Part shown: positions 24,963 through 33,277 of the stretch, piece by piece | How positions within the stretch are numbered: position 1 is the first letter of the stretch | Layout: each line of letters opens with the position of its first letter | NCBI GenBank assembly: GCA_021851785.1 | Contig: JAJZBV010000003.1 | Coordinates: forward strand, 51,269 to 86,274 | Direction of reading: 5' to 3' | DNA: 35,006 nucleotides | DNA from: Pseudomonadota bacterium | GTDB lineage: Bacteria; Pseudomonadota; Alphaproteobacteria; Acetobacterales; Acetobacteraceae | Position numbers and translations under genes: made by a program | The notes under the pieces: model-generated | What the model saw: the letters and a program-made list of their open reading frames with translations, nothing else | What the model was told of the DNA's origin: nothing | Database searches by the model: none

Positions 24963-26750
24963 ATGTCCCCCGATTCGCCCACCACAATTCTCCGCAGCAT
25001 TTTCGGATTTCCGCGCTTTCGCGGTCTTCAGGAAGAGGCCGTGCGCCATGTCGCGGGCGGTGGCGATGCCCTGGTTCTGATGCCGACCGGGGGCGGCAAA
25101 AGCCTCTGCTACCAGGTGCCCGCGCTCTGCCGCCCCGGCACCGCGATCGTCGTCTCGCCGCTGATCGCGCTGATGGATGACCAGGTGGCGGCGTTGCGCC
25201 AGCTCGGCGTCAAGGCCGGGGCGCTGCACTCCGAATGCGACCCCGCCGACGCGCGTAAGACTCTGGCGGCTTTGGCGGAGGGCCGGCTCGATCTCCTTTA
25301 TGTCTCGCCCGAGCGGCTGCTCGGCGGTCTGATCGACCGTCTCGACCCGGCCGCGATCGCGCTCTTCGCCATCGACGAGGCGCATTGCGTCTCACAATGG
25401 GGGCATGATTTCCGCCCGGAATACCGGGCCCTCGCCTGCCTCGCCACGCGCTTCCCCGGCGTTCCCCGGATCGCGCTCACCGCGACCGCCGACCGGCGCA
25501 CCCGCGCCGATATTCTGGCCAGCCTCGCGATGCCCGCGGCGCGCGCCTTCGTCGCCAGCTTCCACCGCCCCAACCTCTTCCTCGCGGCGCGCCCGAAGCA
25601 GCGCCCGCGCGAGCAACTGGCGGCGCTGCTCTCGCGCCATCAGGGCGCCAGCGGGATCGTCTATTGCGGCTCGCGGGCCCGCACCGAGCAGGTCGCTTCC
25701 CGGCTCGGCGCCGACGGCGTGCAGGCGGTGGTCTTTCATGCCGGCCTCGCGCGCGCCGAAAAGCGTGATGCGCTGCGCCGCTTTCGGGCCGGCGAGGCGG
25801 TGGTGGTGGTGGCCACCATCGCCTTCGGGATGGGGATCGACCGGCCGGATGTGCGCTTCGTCGTCCATCTCGACATGCCCGACAGCCCGGAAGCTTATTA
25901 CCAGCAGATCGGCCGCGCCGGCCGCGATGGCGAGGACGCCGAGGCGCTGCTGCTCTACGGCATCGAGGATATCGCCCGGGCCCGCCATTTCCTCGCCCGC
26001 TCGCAGGCGCCGGAGAGTCAGATCCCGGCGCTGCGGGCGCGGCTTGAGACCATGATCGGCCTCGCCGAGACCGGCGGCTGCCGGACGCAAGCGCTGCTCG
26101 CCTGTTTCGATGAGCGCCTCGACGACCCTTGCGGCCATTGCGACAACTGCCTCGCGCCACGCCCGGCGCTGGACGCGACGGTCGCCGCGCAGCAATTGCT
26201 CTCGGCGGTCTATCGCACCGGCCAGCGCTTTGGCCTGCGCCATGTGGTCGCGGTGCTGCGCGGCGAGGCCAGCGAGGCGGTGCGCCGGCATGGCCATGAT
26301 CGATTGGCGCTGTTCGCGATCGGCCGTGAGCGATCGGCGGAATTCTGGCACGGCGTCGGGCGGGCGATGATCGTCGAGGGCGCCTTGGTGATCGGGGAGG
26401 GGTATGGCACGCTCGCGCTCGATGCCGGGGCGGCGCGGCCTTATCTCCGCGGCGAGCGGGCGGTCCGCATCCATGCCGCGCCGGCGCCGGCGGCGCGTCT
26501 CGGCCAGGGGCCGGCGGGGGTGCGAAGCGGCGGCGACGACACCCTGTTCCAGCGCCTGCGCGCCTGGCGCAAGCGAACCGCCGATGCCCAAAATCTACCC
26601 CCTTATCTCATTTTTCATGACGCGACGCTACAGGATATCGCCGCGCTGCGGCCGGACAGCCTCGCTGATCTGGCGCAAATCCGCGGCGTCGGCGCCGCCA
26701 AGCTGCAACGCTACGGCACGGAGCTGCTGGCCGCGCTCGCGGCGGGCTGA
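24963..26750 (+). CDS. recQ: ATP-dependent DNA helicase RecQ
   Basis: 595 residues from ATG 24963 (MSPDSPTTILRSIFGFPRFR), which aligns with the normal start; a GTG at 24912 would add 17 unconserved residues. Helicase motif I is MPTGGGKS (K46), motif II DEAH at 138-141, with the aromatic-rich loop HCVSQWGHDFRPEY after it. Motif VI is QQIGRAGRDG. The RQC zinc site is C373, C390, C393 and C396, with the same 17-3-3 spacing as the E. coli enzyme. The winged-helix region follows, then an HRDC domain (about 520-595, LPPYLIFHDATLQDIAALRP). It is a 3'-5' helicase for recombination and fork repair. It converges on the histidine kinase gene with 40 bases between stops. Confidence 0.97.
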   Translation: MSPDSPTTILRSIFGFPRFRGLQEEAVRHVAGGGDALVLMPTGGGKSLCYQVPALCRPGTAIVVSPLIALMDDQVAALRQLGVKAGALHSECDPADARKTLAALAEGRLDLLYVSPERLLGGLIDRLDPAAIALFAIDEAHCVSQWGHDFRPEYRALACLATRFPGVPRIALTATADRRTRADILASLAMPAARAFVASFHRPNLFLAARPKQRPREQLAALLSRHQGASGIVYCGSRARTEQVASRLGADGVQAVVFHAGLARAEKRDALRRFRAGEAVVVVATIAFGMGIDRPDVRFVVHLDMPDSPEAYYQQIGRAGRDGEDAEALLLYGIEDIARARHFLARSQAPESQIPALRARLETMIGLAETGGCRTQALLACFDERLDDPCGHCDNCLAPRPALDATVAAQQLLSAVYRTGQRFGLRHVVAVLRGEASEAVRRHGHDRLALFAIGRERSAEFWHGVGRAMIVEGALVIGEGYGTLALDAGAARPYLRGERAVRIHAAPAPAARLGQGPAGVRSGGDDTLFQRLRAWRKRTADAQNLPPYLIFHDATLQDIAALRPDSLADLAQIRGVGAAKLQRYGTELLAALAAG

Positions 26751-26790
26751 ACGCGACGCTGACGCGGCGACGGCGCTCAGGGCGGTCGCC

Positions 26791-28203
26791 TCAGGGCGGC
26801 GTCGGCGGCTGGCAGAGGAGTTCGAGGACGGCGCCGGGATTGGCATCGCCGATGGCGAGGCCGAAGCCGTGCAGCTCGACGATCGCGGCGACCAGGCTGA
26901 GCCCGAGGCCGCTGCCTTCGATATGGCGGCTCTTGTCGGAGCGGTAGAAGCGTTTCAGCACTTCGCCGCGCTCGGCCGGCGCGATGCCGGGGCCGGTATC
27001 GCTGACCCGGACCAATGGCCCCCGCGGTCCTTCGAGCAGCGCGAGGCGCACCGTGCCGCCGGCGGGGGTGAATTTGATGGCGTTGCCGACGAGATTGGCG
27101 ATCGCCTCCAACAGCAGATCGCGATCGGCGAAAACCGGTGCCAGCGCGGCGATCGACAGTTCGAAACGGATTTCCTGTTCCTCGGCGATCGGGGCGTAAA
27201 GCTCCTCGATTTCGCGGGCGATGCCGGCGAGATCGACCTCGGCGAAGCCGCTCCGCCGCCGCCTCGCCTCGATCTCGCCGATCCTGAGCAGCGCGGTGAT
27301 GATGCCGAGCGTCTGATCGAGCCCGAGAATGGCGCGGTCGATCGCCTCCTCGAGCCGCGCGAGCCGGCCGGCATTGGCTTGACCGGCGCCTTGCTCCGCC
27401 GTTGCGTCGGCATCGCGCACCCGCTCGAGGCGCACCCGCACGCGGGTCAGCGGCGTCCTGAGATCATGGGCGATATCGTTGCCGATGCCCTTGAGCTGAT
27501 CGAGCAGCCGGCCGATCTCGTCCAGCATGCGGTTGACGCCGCCGCTCAGGCGATCGAAATCATCGCCGGTGCCGCGGATCGGCAGGCGCTCGTGGAGATC
27601 GCCGGAGAGGATGCGGGCCATGGTTTCATGCACGTTCTTGACCCGGCGCAGCGCGCGCAGGCTGAGGAAAATCCCGGCGGCGAGCGCGAGCAGCGTCGCC
27701 GGGATGATGCTGAGCCCGAGCGCGCGCAGCACGGTGCGGCGGAGCTGGTCGAGATCGCCGACGCTCCGCGCGATCAGGAAGGTCTCGCCGGTCGCGAGCC
27801 TGCGGGCGACGGCGCGCACCGTTTCCTCCTGGCCGCCATTGCCGTTATCGATGCGGAGCCGGGTGGTGTGCGGCCGGCCATCGCGCGGAAGATCGGCGGG
27901 CATCCCGGCGAGATTGCCGGCGAGCGGGTGACCGCCGGCATCGAAGAGGGCGGCGAAGGTCAGGCGATGAAGATCATGCGACAGCCGCGGCCCGAGCATG
28001 AGTTCGAGCTGTGCCGGGGTCACGGCGGTAGCGGCGAGGGAGTCACGGAGGATGAAACGGTCGATCCGGCGCGTCTCAGCCACCGCCGTTTGCCAGTAGA
28101 TGAACAGGAAGAGCAGAAAGGTCGAGGCCGCGAAGGCGGCGACGAAGCCGAGGGCGAGGCGGAAGGCGGCGGTGCGGGCGATCTCGGGGAGCGACGATTT
28201 CAT
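26791..28203 (-). CDS. Sensor histidine kinase (orphan)
   Basis: 470 residues from ATG 28203; a GTG at 28215 would add four. Helix 1 (about 12-36) and helix 2 (about 155-178) enclose a periplasmic sensor region of about 115 residues without a recognised domain. A HAMP linker follows (RRVKNVHETMARILSGDL). The HisKA H-box is NDIAHDLRTPLTRVRVRLER with phospho-accepting H246. The ATPase domain has the N-box LLEAIANLVGNAIKFTPAGG, G1 VRVSDTGPGIAP, F-box FYRSD and G2 GSGLGLSLVAAIVELHG. No response regulator gene lies on either side: recQ converges downstream and mrp is upstream. The partner and signal are therefore unknown. The DLRTPLTR pattern resembles the EnvZ/QseC-type classical kinases. Confidence 0.9.
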   Translation of the reverse strand: MKSSLPEIARTAAFRLALGFVAAFAASTFLLFLFIYWQTAVAETRRIDRFILRDSLAATAVTPAQLELMLGPRLSHDLHRLTFAALFDAGGHPLAGNLAGMPADLPRDGRPHTTRLRIDNGNGGQEETVRAVARRLATGETFLIARSVGDLDQLRRTVLRALGLSIIPATLLALAAGIFLSLRALRRVKNVHETMARILSGDLHERLPIRGTGDDFDRLSGGVNRMLDEIGRLLDQLKGIGNDIAHDLRTPLTRVRVRLERVRDADATAEQGAGQANAGRLARLEEAIDRAILGLDQTLGIITALLRIGEIEARRRRSGFAEVDLAGIAREIEELYAPIAEEQEIRFELSIAALAPVFADRDLLLEAIANLVGNAIKFTPAGGTVRLALLEGPRGPLVRVSDTGPGIAPAERGEVLKRFYRSDKSRHIEGSGLGLSLVAAIVELHGFGLAIGDANPGAVLELLCQPPTPP

Positions 28204-28231
28204 CGCGCCAGTCACCCCGGGAAACCCGGAT

Positions 28232-28268
28232 AAAAGTCTTTTTGCTTCTTTTTCTTCAGAAAAAGAAG
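28232..28268. repeat. Second copy (half element) of the palindromic repeat
   Basis: 37 bases identical to 11194-11230, including the palindrome CTTCTTTTTC-TTCA-GAAAAAGAAG (28245-28268). It has only the P3 half of the composite element, without P1 and P2. It lies between the mrp and histidine-kinase genes, both on the minus strand, 43 bases after the mrp stop, and may act as a terminator between them. Exact conservation over 17 kb indicates a dispersed family, not chance. Confidence 0.85.
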
Positions 28269-28310
28269 AGTCTTTCCCACAATCTTCTTACTTTCTCACC
28301 CGGCCTTCCC

Positions 28311-29408
28311 TCAACGCCGCGCGAGGGCGGTTTGCACTTCGTCGGCCAGCGCCTGGAACGCTTTCGCCGCCGGGCTCTCTGGGGCGCTGACCACGATCGG
28401 CGTGCCGGCATCGCCGCTTTCGCGCAACGTCGCGAGCAGCGGGATTTCGCCCAAGAAACGCACGCCGAGCCGCGCCGCCTCGGCCCGCGCCCCGCCATGG
28501 CCGAAGATTTCGGCGCGATGGCCGCATGCGGGGCAGCAGAAATAGCTCATGTTTTCCACGAGACCGAGGATCTTCACCCCGACTTTCTCGAACATCCGGA
28601 CGCCGCGCCTGGCGTCGGCCAGGGCCACGTCCTGCGGCGTAGACACGATGACCGCGCCGGCGAGATCGACGCGCTGGGCGAGGGTGAGCTGGGCGTCGCC
28701 GGTGCCGGGCGGCAGGTCGATCACCATCACGTCGAGCTTGTCCCAGGCGACCTGCTCCATCAATTGCTGCAAGGCGCCCATCACCATCGGGCCGCGCCAG
28801 ATCATCGCGGTGTCGGGGTCGATGATGAAGCCGATCGACATCGCCTGAAGCCCCCAGACGGGGATCGGCAGCATTTTCTCGTCCCGCACCTCGGGCCGGC
28901 GGGTGATGCCGAGCATTTGCGGGAGGCTCGGGCCGTAGATATCGGCGTCCAGCAGCCCGACCGAGAGGCCGCGCCCGGCGAGCGCGACCGCGAGATTGGT
29001 GGCGACGGTCGATTTCCCGACCCCGCCCTTGCCCGAGGCGATGGCGATCACCGCGCCGATATTGGCCAGCAATTTCGGCTGCTGGCGGGGATCGCCATGG
29101 GCGTGGCCATGGGCGTGACCGGGGGCGTGGCCGGGGGGTTGCGCGGGCGCGGGGGCGTCGCGATGGGCGGTGAGGATGACGGTCGCGTTGCGCACCCCGT
29201 CCAGACCGGCGAGCAGGGCCTCGGCGGCCCGGCGCACCGGCTCCATCGCGCCCGCCTCCTCGCGCCGGACGCGGAGCGCCATTTGCACCAGCCCGTCCTT
29301 GAGCTGGAGACTCTCGATCCGCCCGGCGCTGACGAGATCGCGCCCCGAGGCGGGATCGGTGAGGGTGGCGAGCGCGGCGCGGAGCTGCTCTGGCGTGGGT
29401 TGGGGCAT
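28311..29408 (-). CDS. Mrp/NBP35-family iron-sulfur carrier ATPase (ApbC-like) with His-rich linker
   Basis: 365 residues from ATG 29408; the upstream in-frame extension to 29507 is not conserved in type. The N-terminal ~80 residues form a MIP18/DUF59-like domain. The linker PPGHAPGHAHGHAHGDP (residues 91-107, with five His) joins it to the deviant Walker A P-loop ATPase, IASGKGGVGKST with K132. Further motifs are LLDADIYGPSLP and VIDLPPGTGDAQLTL. The cluster-binding pair is in NMSYFCCPACGH (CPAC). The family binds a bridging Fe-S cluster as a dimer and delivers it to apo-proteins in the cytoplasm. It is divergent from hflK, with 153 bases between starts. The His-rich linker is unusual and could bind metal. 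Confidence 0.93.
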   Translation of the reverse strand: MPQPTPEQLRAALATLTDPASGRDLVSAGRIESLQLKDGLVQMALRVRREEAGAMEPVRRAAEALLAGLDGVRNATVILTAHRDAPAPAQPPGHAPGHAHGHAHGDPRQQPKLLANIGAVIAIASGKGGVGKSTVATNLAVALAGRGLSVGLLDADIYGPSLPQMLGITRRPEVRDEKMLPIPVWGLQAMSIGFIIDPDTAMIWRGPMVMGALQQLMEQVAWDKLDVMVIDLPPGTGDAQLTLAQRVDLAGAVIVSTPQDVALADARRGVRMFEKVGVKILGLVENMSYFCCPACGHRAEIFGHGGARAEAARLGVRFLGEIPLLATLRESGDAGTPIVVSAPESPAAKAFQALADEVQTALARR

Positions 29409-29561
29409 CGGCTTGCAAACCTTTTCCGTCCGGTCATTATGCGCCGCGGCCTCGCGGCCGCCGGGCAAGCGAACATAGCTTATCAACGACGCCGGCCCGA
29501 ACGCCAATGACCAACGCGCATGAATGGCCCTGGCCGCGACATCTGAAGGAGCATTTCTGGC

Positions 29562-30734
29562 ATGTCCTGGAACAATGGCGGACAGGGGCCGTGGGGACCG
29601 TCCCGCCCCGGCGGCAAACGGCCGGAACCACCTTGGGGCGGGGGCTTGCCGCCGGACCTCGCGGCGCTGATCGCGCGCGCGCGGCGCCTGCTCGGGGGGC
29701 TATCGGGCGGTAATGGTGCCGGTGGCGGCGCCGGCGGGGGCGCCGGCGGGCGTGGCGGCGGGCCAAGGGGAGGCGGCGAGGGCTGGTGGGGAAGGCGGCT
29801 CTGGCTCGCGGCGGCGGCGGTGGTTGTGCTGCTGTGGCTCGCGAGCGGTCTTTTCCGTGTCCAGCCCGACGAGGAAGGGGTGGTGCTGCGCTTCGGCGCC
29901 TTCGCCCGCCTCGTCCCGCCCGGCCTCAGCTATCATCTCCCCTGGCCGATGGAGAGCGTGCTGCGCCCGGCGGTGACGCGCATCAACCGCATCGAGATCG
30001 GCTATCGCAGCCATCTCGCCGTCGAGAACGAAGGCCGCGACGTCACCGAGGAGAGCCTGATGCTCACCGGCGACGAGAATATCATCGATATCGATTTCAC
30101 CGTCTTCTGGCGCGTTCGCAGCGCGCCGGATTATCTTTTCAACATCCGCCATCCCGCCGGCACGGTGAAATCGGTCTCGGAAAGCGTGATGCGGGAAGTG
30201 ATCGGGCGCACGCCGATCCAGCCGGCATTGACCGGCGCGCGCGGCGCCATCGAGGAGGCGGTGCAAAAGGGCGCGCAGGGCATTTTGGACGATTATCGCT
30301 CCGGCATCGAGATCACCCAGGTGCAGCTCCAGAAGGTCGATCCGCCGCCGGCGGTGATCGACAGTTTCCGCGACGTCCAGCGCGCCAACACCGACGCCGA
30401 GCGGATGCGGAACGAAGCCCAGGCCTATCGCAACGACATCGTCCCGCGCGCCCGGGGCGAGGCGGCGCGCATCGTCGCCGAGGCCGATGGCGCCCGCCAG
30501 GCGGCGATCGCGGAAGCCACTGGTGCCGCGCAGCGTTTCGCGAGCGTGCTCGCCGCCTATCGCGCCGCCAAGGACATCACCCTGACCCGGCTCTATATCG
30601 AAACCATGGAGGAGGTGATGGCCAAAGGAGGGGTGACGGTGATCGATCCCGCGGTCAAGGGCATCCTGCCGCTGCTTTCGCTGGGCGGATCGGGCGCGGC
30701 GATGGCGCCGGCGGCGAAGGGAAGCGTGCCATGA
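29562..30734 (+). CDS. hflK: FtsH protease modulator HflK
   Basis: 390 residues from ATG 29562, with AAGGAG 11 bases upstream (slightly long spacing). A Gly/Pro-rich cytoplasmic N-terminus (MSWNNGGQGPWGP, then a run of Gly with few other residues at 45-75) precedes one membrane helix (about 79-98). The SPFH/band-7 domain follows (QPDEEGVVLRFGAFARLVPPG), then a coiled-coil region rich in Ala, Glu and Arg (ERMRNEAQAYRNDIVPRARG). With HflC it forms a large membrane cage around FtsH that limits degradation of membrane proteins. The gene is followed by hflC with a four-base overlap and then degP, a conserved quality-control arrangement. Confidence 0.96.
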   Translation: MSWNNGGQGPWGPSRPGGKRPEPPWGGGLPPDLAALIARARRLLGGLSGGNGAGGGAGGGAGGRGGGPRGGGEGWWGRRLWLAAAAVVVLLWLASGLFRVQPDEEGVVLRFGAFARLVPPGLSYHLPWPMESVLRPAVTRINRIEIGYRSHLAVENEGRDVTEESLMLTGDENIIDIDFTVFWRVRSAPDYLFNIRHPAGTVKSVSESVMREVIGRTPIQPALTGARGAIEEAVQKGAQGILDDYRSGIEITQVQLQKVDPPPAVIDSFRDVQRANTDAERMRNEAQAYRNDIVPRARGEAARIVAEADGARQAAIAEATGAAQRFASVLAAYRAAKDITLTRLYIETMEEVMAKGGVTVIDPAVKGILPLLSLGGSGAAMAPAAKGSVP

Positions 30735-31603
30735 GAAGCGGTTTCCTCGCCCTCATCGCCGCCCTGATCCTGTTCGCGATCGCGGCGAATGCGACGTTCT
30801 TCACCGTGCCGCAGACCGCGCAGGCGCTGCTCGTGCAGCTCGGCGAGCCACGCACGCTGATCACCACGCCCGGCCTGCATACGCGCGTGCCGCTGGTGCA
30901 GACGGTGATCCTGTTCGACCGCCGCCTGCTGGACGACGAAATGGCCGGGGAAGAGGTCATTCTCGGCGATCAGCGGCGCCTCATCGTCGACAGCTTCACG
31001 CGCTATCGGATCACCGACCCGCTGCGCTATTTTCAGGCCGTGGGGCCGAGCGAGGAGGCGATCCATGCCCGGCTCGACGCGGTGGTCTCGGGCAGTCTCC
31101 GCCGGGTGCTCGGCGGCGAGACCCTGCTCGGGGTGCTCTCCGCCGATCGTGACCGCATCATGCGCGAGATCCGCCGCCAGGTGAACGGAGAGATGGCCGG
31201 GTTCGGCATCAGCATCGAGGATGTGCGCATCCGCCGCGCCGATCTGCCGGCGGAGAACACCCAGGCGATCCTCTCGCGCATGCAATCCGAGCGCGAGCGG
31301 GTGGCGAAGCAGGCGCGTGCCGAAGGGGCGGAGGCGGCGGCGCGCATCCGCGCCGACGCCGAACGCGAGCGGACGGTTCTGCTCGCCGATGCCCGCGGCG
31401 AGGCCGAGCGGTTGCGCGGCGCGGGCGAGCAGAAAACCATCGCGCTTTATGCCGGCGCCTATCAGCAGGATCCGCAATTTTTCGCCATCTGGCGGACGCT
31501 CGCGGCCTATCGTGCCGGGCTCGCGGGCGGGCAAAGCCGGCTGATCCTGAGCCCGGAGGCGGATTTTTTCCGCTATCTGCGCCAGGCGCCGGGCGCGCCC
31601 TGA
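30731..31603 (+). CDS. hflC: FtsH protease modulator HflC
   Basis: 290 residues from the ATG overlapping the hflK stop. One N-terminal membrane helix (FLALIAALILFAIAANATFF) is followed by the SPFH domain (VPQTAQALLVQLGEPRTLIT, PGLHTRVPLVQTVILFDRR) and the diagnostic IEDVRIRRADLP. The coiled-coil part (RMQSERERVAKQARAEGAEA) and the C-terminal LSPEADFFRYL are characteristic of HflC. It assembles one-to-one with HflK in the inner membrane, with its bulk in the periplasm. The protease gene degP follows after 69 bases. Confidence 0.96.
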   Translation: MRSGFLALIAALILFAIAANATFFTVPQTAQALLVQLGEPRTLITTPGLHTRVPLVQTVILFDRRLLDDEMAGEEVILGDQRRLIVDSFTRYRITDPLRYFQAVGPSEEAIHARLDAVVSGSLRRVLGGETLLGVLSADRDRIMREIRRQVNGEMAGFGISIEDVRIRRADLPAENTQAILSRMQSERERVAKQARAEGAEAAARIRADAERERTVLLADARGEAERLRGAGEQKTIALYAGAYQQDPQFFAIWRTLAAYRAGLAGGQSRLILSPEADFFRYLRQAPGAP

Positions 31604-31672
31604 CGGGCGGTGCTTGCGCGAATGCCGGTTCGGGACCAATTTTGCCGAGAGCCTCAAGAGGACAGGATTTTC

Positions 31673-33226
31673 ATGACCAACGCCCCCTTCCGCCGGCTGC
31701 GCGCCGTCGCTTTTGCCACCGTGCTCGCCGCTTTCGCCGCCATGCCGGCGGCCATCACCCCGGCCGCGGCGCGCGAGGCGCCGGCGAGCTTCGCCGATCT
31801 CGCCGCCGATCTCCTGCCCGGCGTCGTCAATGTCGCGAGCAGCCAGAGCGTGCAGGCGCGGGCCGGCAATCTGCCGGAGATGCCGGTGTTCCCGCCGGGC
31901 TCGCCGTTCGAGCAGTTTTTCCATGATTTCATGGAAAAGAATCGCCCCGGCGGACCAGGAGGCGGCCAGGGGGGCGGCCAAGGCGGCGGCCCGGATGAGG
32001 GGCCGGTGCGCAAGATGCAGAGCCTGGGCTCGGGTTTCGTGGTCGATGGCTCCGGGATCATCGTCACCAATAATCACGTGATCGACGGGGCGGACGAAAT
32101 CACCGTCACCTTGCAGGACGGCACCTCGATGAAGGCCAAGCTGGTCGGGCGCGACGACCGCACCGACATCGCCGTGCTCCAGGTCAAGCCGGACAAGCCG
32201 CTGCACGCGCTTTCGTTCGGCGATTCGTCCGCGATGCGGGTCGGGGACTGGGTGCTCGCGATCGGCAATCCGTTCGGCCTCGGCGGCACGGTGACGGCGG
32301 GGATCGTCTCGGCACGCGGGCGCGATATCCGCCAGGGGCCGTACGACGATTTCATCCAGACCGACGCGCCGATCAATCGCGGCAATTCCGGCGGGCCGCT
32401 CTTTAACATGAACGGCGAGGTGATCGGCATCAACACCGCGATCTATTCGCCCTCCGGCGGCTCGATCGGCATCGGCTTCGCCATTCCCTCCAACATGGCG
32501 AAAACCGTGGTCGCGCAATTGCTGAAATACGGCAAGCCGCGGCGCGGCTGGCTTGGCGTCCGCATCCAGCAGGTGACGCCGGATATCGCCGAGAGCCTCG
32601 GCCTCAAGGAGCCGCGCGGGGTGATGGTCGCCGGCGTCACCGAAGGCGGGCCGGCCGACAAGGCGCAGATCAAGAATGGCGACATCATCCTGAAATTCAA
32701 CAATCAGGAGGTGAAGGAGCTGCATAACCTGCCGCGCATGGTGGCGGAGACGGCGATCGGGACGGAGGTGCCGGTCGTGCTCTGGCGTGACGGCAAGGAG
32801 GAGACGGTCTCGGCGCGGATCGCCGAAATGCCCGAGGATGACAGCAAGCCGGTCGCCCTGACCACCCCCGCCGCGCCGCCGGTGGCGCCGGTCGCGATCT
32901 CCGGGCTCGGTCTCAAGGTGGCGCCGATCGGCCCCGATACGCGGGAGAAATTCCAGCTCAATGCCGACCAGAAGGGCGTCGTCATCATCGATGTCGGGCC
33001 CGATAGCGCCGCCGCCGAACGCGGCCTCCGCCCCGGCGACGTCATCATGCAGGTGCAGCAGGAGGACGTGAACAGCCCCGCCGATATCGAGACCCGCGTC
33101 GCCCGAGCGCGCAAGCAGAACCGCAAGATGGTGCTGCTGCTGATCCAGGGTCAGGACGGTCTGCGCTGGGTGCCGCTGCCGCTCGCGGCGCCGGCGGCGA
33201 AGGGGGGCAAGCCGCCGCCCGGCTGA
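31673..33226 (+). CDS. DegP/HtrA-type periplasmic serine protease (Do family)
   Basis: 517 residues from ATG 31673, with GAGGACAGGA upstream; the frame extends to 31610 without family sequence. A signal peptide (FRRLRAVAFATVLAAFAAM ... AREA) exports it. A Gly/Gln-rich loop at about 85-110 corresponds to the LA-loop region. The trypsin-like domain has H135 (TNNHVIDGAD), D165 (RTDIAVLQ) and S239 (NRGNSGGPLF), with spacings as in DegP. Two PDZ domains follow (PRRGWLGVRIQQVTPD and GVVIIDVGPDSAAAERGLRPGD). It degrades or refolds damaged envelope proteins. Placement after hflKC suggests a shared stress role. DegP, DegQ and MucD cannot be told apart from sequence alone. Confidence 0.95.
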   Translation: MTNAPFRRLRAVAFATVLAAFAAMPAAITPAAAREAPASFADLAADLLPGVVNVASSQSVQARAGNLPEMPVFPPGSPFEQFFHDFMEKNRPGGPGGGQGGGQGGGPDEGPVRKMQSLGSGFVVDGSGIIVTNNHVIDGADEITVTLQDGTSMKAKLVGRDDRTDIAVLQVKPDKPLHALSFGDSSAMRVGDWVLAIGNPFGLGGTVTAGIVSARGRDIRQGPYDDFIQTDAPINRGNSGGPLFNMNGEVIGINTAIYSPSGGSIGIGFAIPSNMAKTVVAQLLKYGKPRRGWLGVRIQQVTPDIAESLGLKEPRGVMVAGVTEGGPADKAQIKNGDIILKFNNQEVKELHNLPRMVAETAIGTEVPVVLWRDGKEETVSARIAEMPEDDSKPVALTTPAAPPVAPVAISGLGLKVAPIGPDTREKFQLNADQKGVVIIDVGPDSAAAERGLRPGDVIMQVQQEDVNSPADIETRVARARKQNRKMVLLLIQGQDGLRWVPLPLAAPAAKGGKPPPG

Positions 33227-33242
33227 GGCTGCGGGGATGGCG

Positions 33243-33275
33243 GGAGCCGGATCGGCCGGCGCCCGCGCGGGCTCC
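33243..33275. terminator. GC-rich inverted repeat between convergent genes
   Basis: GGAGCC (33243-33248) pairs with GGCTCC (33270-33275), with a GC-rich interior capable of further pairing. It lies between the convergent degP-like and GT2 genes, whose stops are 51 bases apart. There is no T-run, so it is only a possible two-way terminator. Confidence 0.3.
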
Positions 33276-33277
33276 GA

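Noticed and set aside
29091-29140. Short repeated pattern (GGCGTGGCCATGG-like) as a possible DNA repeat or CRISPR-like unit
   Set aside because: It is simply the coding sequence of the His-Gly-Ala linker of the Mrp protein, in frame; there are no spacers and no regular repeat length.
29507-29713. A 68-codon plus-strand ORF starting before hflK, with an aromatic-rich N-terminus (MTNAHEWPWPRHLKEHF)
   Set aside because: The beginning looks protein-like, but it has no ribosome site and runs out of frame into hflK as Arg/Ala-rich sequence. hflK has its own AAGGAG. I keep it only as a remote leader-peptide possibility.
31950-31995. GGCGGCCA-type repeats in the degP-like gene
   Set aside because: They encode the Gly/Gln-rich loop expected near this position in the family and keep the reading frame.
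30593-32725. A 710-codon minus-strand open frame across hflC and the degP-like gene
   Set aside because: It spans two confidently identified genes and an intergenic gap, and its translation is Arg/His-rich filler.
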